A DNA stretch of 10,375 bases, taken from NCBI GenBank assembly GCA_023430825.1, contig JAEYYL010000283.1:1-10375 (forward strand), written 5' to 3'. The stretch's first letter is position 1, and the number at the start of each line of letters is the position of its first letter. The notes below the pieces were generated by a model, which was not told the DNA's origin, ran no database searches, and saw only the letters and a list, made by a program, of their open reading frames with translations. Positions 6,431 to 10,375 of the stretch are shown piece by piece. The position numbers were made by a program, and so were the translations under genes. The stretch comes from Verrucomicrobiota bacterium (GTDB taxonomy: Bacteria; Verrucomicrobiota; Verrucomicrobiia; Opitutales; Opitutaceae).

Positions 6431-7663
6431 TCACCACCCCAGCGCCAGCGCGATCTCCCGCACCGACACCGCCCCGAACACCAGCAAACACACCGCGAGC
6501 GCCACATTCCCCGCGCGCCCGTTCGCCAGCGCGCCCATCCAGTCGCGCCGGTTGTTCAAATACAGCAGCGCCCCCGCGAGGAACGGCATGAAGAACGCCC
6601 CCGCGATCGAAAACGTCACCACGATCGCCACCGGCTGCTTGAACCACAACAGCACCAGCGGCGGCCCCGCGATATACGCGAGCGCCGCGAGATACACCCG
6701 CCGCTCCACGCGCTCCGCGTTCCCCGCCGCCCCCCGCCGCCACGCCGCGATCGCATCCACGTAAACCAGCGGCACGCCCTGCCACACGCCCAGCATCGCC
6801 GTGAACACCGTGCACCAGAATCCCAGCAGAAAAATCCAGCCCGCCGCCGGCCCCGCCACCGCTTCCAGCCGCGCCGCAATCTCCAGCGCGATCCGCGTCC
6901 CGCCCGCGCCGTGCGCGTCCACTCCCGCCGCGATGATCATCAGCGCGATCCCGAACAGCCCCGTGAACACATACGCCAGCCGCACATCACCCCGCACTTC
7001 CGCCAGCCGCTCCGCCCCACGCCAGCCCGCCGCCCGCATCCAATAGGCATAGCACACCACCGTCAGACTCCCGCCGATTCCGCCCAGCAACGCCAGCACC
7101 GCGCCCCCGCCGCCCTCCGCCGGAATCAGCGGCACCAATAGCCCTGTCGCCACCGCGCCCGCCGACGGCGACGCCAGCACCGCGCACACCAGCACGCACA
7201 ACGCCATCACCGCGATCAGCATTTTCATCAGCCGCTGAAACCGCGCATAACGATTCAACCCCACCAGCAGCGCCGCCGCCGCCGCATGGATCGCGGCCGA
7301 CGCCGGCACCGACAAACCCGGAAACAAACTCGCCCCCGCCAGCCCGCACGCACTGCTCAGCGACGCGCCGACCAAAAACGTCCAGATCAGCAGATACCCC
7401 GCGAAATAGATCCCCACCCATCGCGGCAGCCGCGTGATCCACGCGCGCACCACCGTCTCGCCGCTCGCGAGCTGCCAGCGCGCCAGCCCCTCCGTCAGCA
7501 CGAACTTCAGCGCCGCCGTCGCCGCCACCGCCCACAGCAGTGTAGTTCCATGCTGGATACCGGTGACCGATGCGACGACCACGTCGCCCGCCCCGATTCC
7601 CGCCGCCGCGAGCAAAAGTCCCGGCCCCAGCGAACGGATGCGATCACGCAGCGCGCCAAACAT
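6431..7663 (-). CDS. Nramp-related divalent metal transporter, divergent clade
   Basis: The product has 410 residues with about eleven hydrophobic segments. SLGPGLLLAAAGIGAGDVVV (11-30) is the Nramp TM1 region, but the metal-binding DPGN motif is replaced: positions equivalent to D-P-G-N read G24-A25-G26-D27. In TM6 the usual MPH motif is replaced by GGIGGSLTVVCYAYWMR (194-210). The TM3-equivalent ALKFVLTEGLARW (51-63) and the tail LLYLNNRRDW are also Nramp-like. Classical Nramp proteins import Mn2+ or Fe2+ with protons; this member may use another substrate, since relatives with altered TM1 and TM6 are known to move Mg2+ or Al3+. ATG 7663 is preferred; an in-frame TTG at 7699 would add 12 basic residues. 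The gene is co-directional with the MFS gene, but 164 nt and a repeat element separate them, so it may be independently expressed. Confidence 0.85.
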   Translation of the reverse strand: MFGALRDRIRSLGPGLLLAAAGIGAGDVVVASVTGIQHGTTLLWAVAATAALKFVLTEGLARWQLASGETVVRAWITRLPRWVGIYFAGYLLIWTFLVGASLSSACGLAGASLFPGLSVPASAAIHAAAAALLVGLNRYARFQRLMKMLIAVMALCVLVCAVLASPSAGAVATGLLVPLIPAEGGGGAVLALLGGIGGSLTVVCYAYWMRAAGWRGAERLAEVRGDVRLAYVFTGLFGIALMIIAAGVDAHGAGGTRIALEIAARLEAVAGPAAGWIFLLGFWCTVFTAMLGVWQGVPLVYVDAIAAWRRGAAGNAERVERRVYLAALAYIAGPPLVLLWFKQPVAIVVTFSIAGAFFMPFLAGALLYLNNRRDWMGALANGRAGNVALAVCLLVFGAVSVREIALALGW

Positions 7664-7721
7664 CGGCCGAGACGCTGCCCGCGCCGCGCCGCGGCGCAAG
7701 CACCAAGCCCAAGGGAGACTT

Positions 7722-7780
7722 CGAGTTGAGAGTTTGGAGCTTCCCTGGAGCTTGGATCTTGGAGCTTGGAGCTTAACTCG
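7722..7780. repeat. Heptamer repeat element with inverted ends, upstream of the Nramp-like gene
   Basis: Four consecutive heptamers, ggagctt, ggatctt, ggagctt, ggagctt, fill 7747-7774, and another ggagctt lies at 7736-7742 after a four-base break (ccct). The block is bounded by cgagtt (7722-7727) and aactcg (7775-7780), which are reverse complements. Its lower GC content and simple repetition stand out from the surrounding sequence. It sits in the 164-nt spacer between the MFS stop and the Nramp-like start, where no other gene or promoter is visible. A dispersed intergenic repeat is likely, but that needs other genome copies. Confidence 0.75.
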
Positions 7781-7827
7781 CCGCGCCCTCCGCCCTCATC
7801 CGCTCCCCGCCCTCCCGCCGCGGCGAG

Positions 7828-9183
7828 TTATCCTTCTTCCGGCAATGGCCGGTCCTTCGTCTCCGGCAAAAACGGCAGCACGAAAATCCCCACCAGCAGC
7901 ACGAGACTCACCCACATCCCGGCCGTGCGAAACCCCTCCACGTCGCCGCCGAGCGACGCCGTGATCCGGCTCATCGTGAACGGCGCCGTCGCCGCCAGAA
8001 TTCGGCCGACGTTATAGCAGAAACTCGTTCCCGTGCTGCGCAGGCTCGTCGGAAACAGCTCCGGCAGATACACCGCGAACACGCCGAACACGCCGAGTTG
8101 CCCAAAGCCCATCAGCGGCAGCATCCAATACATCTGGCCCGTCGACCGCAGGAACTTGAACACGAGCACCGTCGCCAAAAACGACAGCAACAGCGCCAGC
8201 GCGAACGCGACCCGCCGCCCTTTCACCTGCGCCAGTTTCGCCATCGCCAGCATCCCGAAAAAGCCGCCCGCGTTGTGCAGCAGCAGCCCCGCCGACCGCC
8301 AGAACGCCTTCTCCGCCGCCAGCCCATCCGCCGTCAGATTTCGCAGCGCCATCTCCTGCTCGATGATCGCCCCAACGATCTTCGGATGAAAATTCCCGAT
8401 TCCCCACAGCCCCACAATTCCCGACGTGCACGCGACCAACCCGAGCCACGCATGTTTCCGCCAGCGCGGATGCGTCAGCAGCGCGCCATACGAGCCGAAC
8501 TTGATCCCGCGCTTCGCCCCTTCCGCGCGCGCCCGCACCCACTTCTCGGGTTCCTTCAGTCTCCGTATAATAAATACGCACAAAAACGCCGGCAGCGCGC
8601 CCACGATGAACAGCGCCTGCCACGGCTGCAGTCCCGCCGGCAGCAGCGCCCGCGCCGCCGCCGCGCCGATCGCCATCCCGATCGCGCCCGCGGCCACGTT
8701 GCCCCACGTCGACAGCGATTGCAGCAGCCCCAGCGCCGGCGCCCGCGCCCGGTCGTCGACCGTGTCCGCCACCAGCGCCACCGCCAGCCCGAATACGCCG
8801 CCGACACCGAGCCCGGTTACGAAGCGGTAAACACAAAAATCCACGAAGCTCGTCGCGAACGCGTTCAATCCCGTGCTGAGCGAATAGAGCAAAATCGTGA
8901 CCGTGAGAATCCGCGCCCGACCGAACCGGTCGCCGAGCGCGCCAAAAATCAATCCGCCCACCGCCCAACCGAGCAGGAACACCGACGTCGTGTAAGGCGC
9001 GAGCACCGTCGCCTGCGTCTTGTCCGCGAGCAGATCCTCCATCGCCCCGTCGCGCGCCAGGTTGAACAACTGCGAATCGAGGCAATCGAACAGCCACGCC
9101 AGCGACGCGCCGATGAACACGAACCAGTGCTCGCGCGTCAGCGTCCGCCACCAAGCACCCGCGGTGGAGTTACCGGCGATCAT
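7828..9183 (-). CDS. MFS transporter, sugar or organic-acid:H+ symporter type
   Basis: The product has 451 residues from ATG 9183, with twelve predicted transmembrane helices. TM1 carries WLFDCLDSQLF (30-40), in the place where acid-symporter MFS members have paired aspartates. The MFS signature loop between TM2 and TM3 is GALGDRFGRARILT (81-94), and TM4 has FCVYRFVTGLGVGGVFG. A second conserved set, AVYLPELFPTSLRSTGTSFC, lies near TM10-11 and is common in the aromatic-acid and sialic-acid branches. The protein should import a small organic substrate with protons; the substrate is not readable. An in-frame GTG at 9204 would add seven residues. It begins 33 nt after the oxidoreductase stop, so the two are probably cotranscribed. 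A short AT-rich patch (8566-8576) coding FII at the end of TM6 uses the rare codon ATA. Confidence 0.9.
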   Translation of the reverse strand: MIAGNSTAGAWWRTLTREHWFVFIGASLAWLFDCLDSQLFNLARDGAMEDLLADKTQATVLAPYTTSVFLLGWAVGGLIFGALGDRFGRARILTVTILLYSLSTGLNAFATSFVDFCVYRFVTGLGVGGVFGLAVALVADTVDDRARAPALGLLQSLSTWGNVAAGAIGMAIGAAAARALLPAGLQPWQALFIVGALPAFLCVFIIRRLKEPEKWVRARAEGAKRGIKFGSYGALLTHPRWRKHAWLGLVACTSGIVGLWGIGNFHPKIVGAIIEQEMALRNLTADGLAAEKAFWRSAGLLLHNAGGFFGMLAMAKLAQVKGRRVAFALALLLSFLATVLVFKFLRSTGQMYWMLPLMGFGQLGVFGVFAVYLPELFPTSLRSTGTSFCYNVGRILAATAPFTMSRITASLGGDVEGFRTAGMWVSLVLLVGIFVLPFLPETKDRPLPEEG

Positions 9184-9216
9184 GACCGCGTTCGCCTTCG
9201 CCACATCGTCGAACGA

Positions 9217-10269
9217 TCAACTCAGCTTCACCGGCCCGCCGCGCGCCGCCGACTCATACATCGCCCGCACGATCGCCACGGCCTTCCGCCCTTCGTGGCC
9301 GTCCACCGCCGGTCGCCGCCCTTCGCGCACCGCGTCGACGAGATCCTGAATCTGCCGTTGATGCCCGACGAAACTGATCGCGTTCGGCGCGCTCGCGCCC
9401 GACCCCAGCGCCGCTCCGTCCTTCGCCGCGCGGATCACGTCGTCGCCCGGCCGCTCCTCGCGAAACTGCCAGCGCGTGATGTGATCGTCCTCGATCGCCA
9501 CCGACCCGTGCTCGCCGCACAACTCGATCCGCCGCTGCCAGCCCGGCCACAACGCCGTGCTCGCCTCGATCGTTCCCAGTGCACCGTCGCGAAACTTCAA
9601 CGCCGCGCTCGCTGTATCCTCCGCTTCGATACCGGCGTGCACCCGCCGCGTCGTCCAGCAAAACACCTCCGCCGGCATCCCCGCGAACCATTGCAGCAGG
9701 TCGATCGCGTGGATCGCCTGCGCCATGCACGCCCCGCCGCCGTCGACCGTCAGCGTTCCGCGCGTCCCCGTGTAATACTCCGCCGTGCGATGCCACTTCA
9801 CATACGCGCTCGCCGTCACCATCCGCCCGAACCGGCCGGCGTCGACCGCCGCCTTCACCCTCTGCGCGCCTGCGCCGAAACGCCCCTGGAAAATCGCCGC
9901 GATCTTCACCCCTGCCGAATCCGCCGCGCGCAGGAGCTCGTCGATCCGCTCCACCGTGATTTCCAGCGGCTTCTCGATCACGAGATGCTTCCCCGCGCGA
10001 ATCGCCACCAGCGCCGGCTCGAGGTGCGCGCTCGCCGGCGTCGTCAGACAAACGAGGTCGACGCCCGGCTGCGCCACCAGCTCCGCGAGGCTCGTGCCCG
10101 ACCAGCCCGCGCCGTGCTTCTGCGCAAACGCCTGCGCCTTGCCCGCGTTGCGCGACGCCACCGCGACGAGCCGCGCGCCCTTCACGTGCGCGATCGCCTG
10201 CGCATGAAAATCGGCGATCATGCCGAGACCGAAAATGCCAATGCCGAGAGATGCGGGTGGGGAACTCAT
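9217..10269 (-). CDS. Gfo/Idh/MocA family NAD(P)-dependent oxidoreductase
   Basis: The product has 350 residues, the normal family size. The N-terminal Rossmann domain begins LGIGIFGLGMIAD (8-20) with the dinucleotide loop; LVAVASR (34-40) is the second strand end that selects the cofactor. LVCLTTPASAHLE (72-84) and HLVIEKPLEI (95-104) follow, with the conserved EKP lysine K100. The C-terminal alpha/beta domain has GGGACMAQAIHAIDLLQW (177-194), in which H187 and D190 are the usual catalytic-site pair. Members oxidise sugars, inositols or aminosugars, or reduce such ketones; the neighbouring MFS permease suggests an imported sugar, polyol or organic acid. ATG 10269 is chosen because the glycine loop follows directly; 18 more residues would be possible from TTG 10323 but are not family-like. 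No Shine-Dalgarno precedes it (cttttcccccacg). Confidence 0.93.
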   Translation of the reverse strand: MSSPPASLGIGIFGLGMIADFHAQAIAHVKGARLVAVASRNAGKAQAFAQKHGAGWSGTSLAELVAQPGVDLVCLTTPASAHLEPALVAIRAGKHLVIEKPLEITVERIDELLRAADSAGVKIAAIFQGRFGAGAQRVKAAVDAGRFGRMVTASAYVKWHRTAEYYTGTRGTLTVDGGGACMAQAIHAIDLLQWFAGMPAEVFCWTTRRVHAGIEAEDTASAALKFRDGALGTIEASTALWPGWQRRIELCGEHGSVAIEDDHITRWQFREERPGDDVIRAAKDGAALGSGASAPNAISFVGHQRQIQDLVDAVREGRRPAVDGHEGRKAVAIVRAMYESAARGGPVKLS

Positions 10270-10343
10270 CGTGGGGGAAAAGCGGGCCGTGCGAGCATCG
10301 TCGACGCTCCTCGCCGCAAGCAAGGCAAGTGACGCGCCCCGCT

Positions 10344-10371
10344 AAAAATTTTGGGAGGGGCTTTACGCCCC
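10344..10371 (-). terminator. Hairpin with T-tract at the right edge, possible terminator of an upstream gene
   Basis: On the - strand, ggggc and gcccc pair over the loop gtaaa (10371-10357), then tcccaaaa and a run of five T (10348-10344). It would end a - strand gene lying beyond the window, about 75 nt ahead of the oxidoreductase start. The T-tract is eight bases from the stem, farther than ideal, and aaaatttt is itself a small palindrome. The rest of the spacer 10270-10343 shows no gene or convincing promoter. Confidence 0.4.
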
Positions 10372-10375
10372 GACC

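Noticed and set aside
7664..7699. Longer start (TTG 7699) for the Nramp-like protein
   Set aside because: It adds 12 Arg/Ala-rich residues with no family support and no ribosome-binding signal, while ATG 7663 gives a normal short N-terminus.
8566..8571. tataat as a -10 box on the + strand
   Set aside because: It lies inside the MFS coding sequence and has no acceptable -35 at 16-18 bp (ttctcg at the 17-bp position), and no + gene follows.
8098..10332. 744-codon open frame on the + strand
   Set aside because: It is the complement of the MFS and oxidoreductase genes and is almost all R, H, P and Q with no domain.

Overview
This is a very GC-rich window made of compact, protein-coding chromosomal sequence. 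The mix of families suggests a verrucomicrobial bacterium, most likely of the Opitutaceae type: an RMDN-like tetratricopeptide protein, a divergent Nramp-clade transporter, a Tat-signal aldo/keto reductase, a Gfo/Idh/MocA oxidoreductase beside an MFS permease, and start codons without Shine-Dalgarno sequences. That assignment is inference. There is no rRNA, tRNA, CRISPR array, phage or complete insertion sequence.

Layout from left to right. A truncated SAM-dependent methyltransferase of the cyclopropane-fatty-acid-synthase fold (+) runs into two adjacent hairpins and faces a single-module VOC (glyoxalase-fold) gene (-). A secreted RMDN-like TPR protein (+) is divergent from the VOC gene and convergent with a TupA-like ATP-grasp gene (-). 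After a short spacer carrying a 15-bp tandem repeat comes a 70-residue DUF1328 membrane protein (+), closed by a perfect 12-bp hairpin. A three-gene operon on + follows: a YbcI/DUF457 membrane hydrolase, a Tat-signal aldo/keto reductase whose start overlaps the previous stop (ATGA), and an exported N-acetylmuramoyl-L-alanine amidase 13 nt further on. The right third is on the - strand: a Gfo/Idh/MocA oxidoreductase and a closely linked MFS permease that look like a small uptake-plus-oxidation unit, then an Nramp-related transporter lacking the usual metal-binding motif. The last two are separated by a spacer with heptamer repeats.

The genes divide by theme. The + operon and DUF1328 gene concern the cell envelope, while the - operon looks like import and oxidation of a sugar, polyol or organic acid. 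The whole + strand is richer in C than G, whichever strand is coding, so + genes favour C-ending codons (CTC, GCC) and - genes favour G-ending codons (CTG, GCG). This fits replication-strand bias and explains the many long but meaningless antisense reading frames. I did not find an obvious new multi-gene system. The best leads are the Nramp relative with altered TM1 and TM6 motifs, the heptamer element, the bacterial RMDN-like protein and the Tat-AKR operon.
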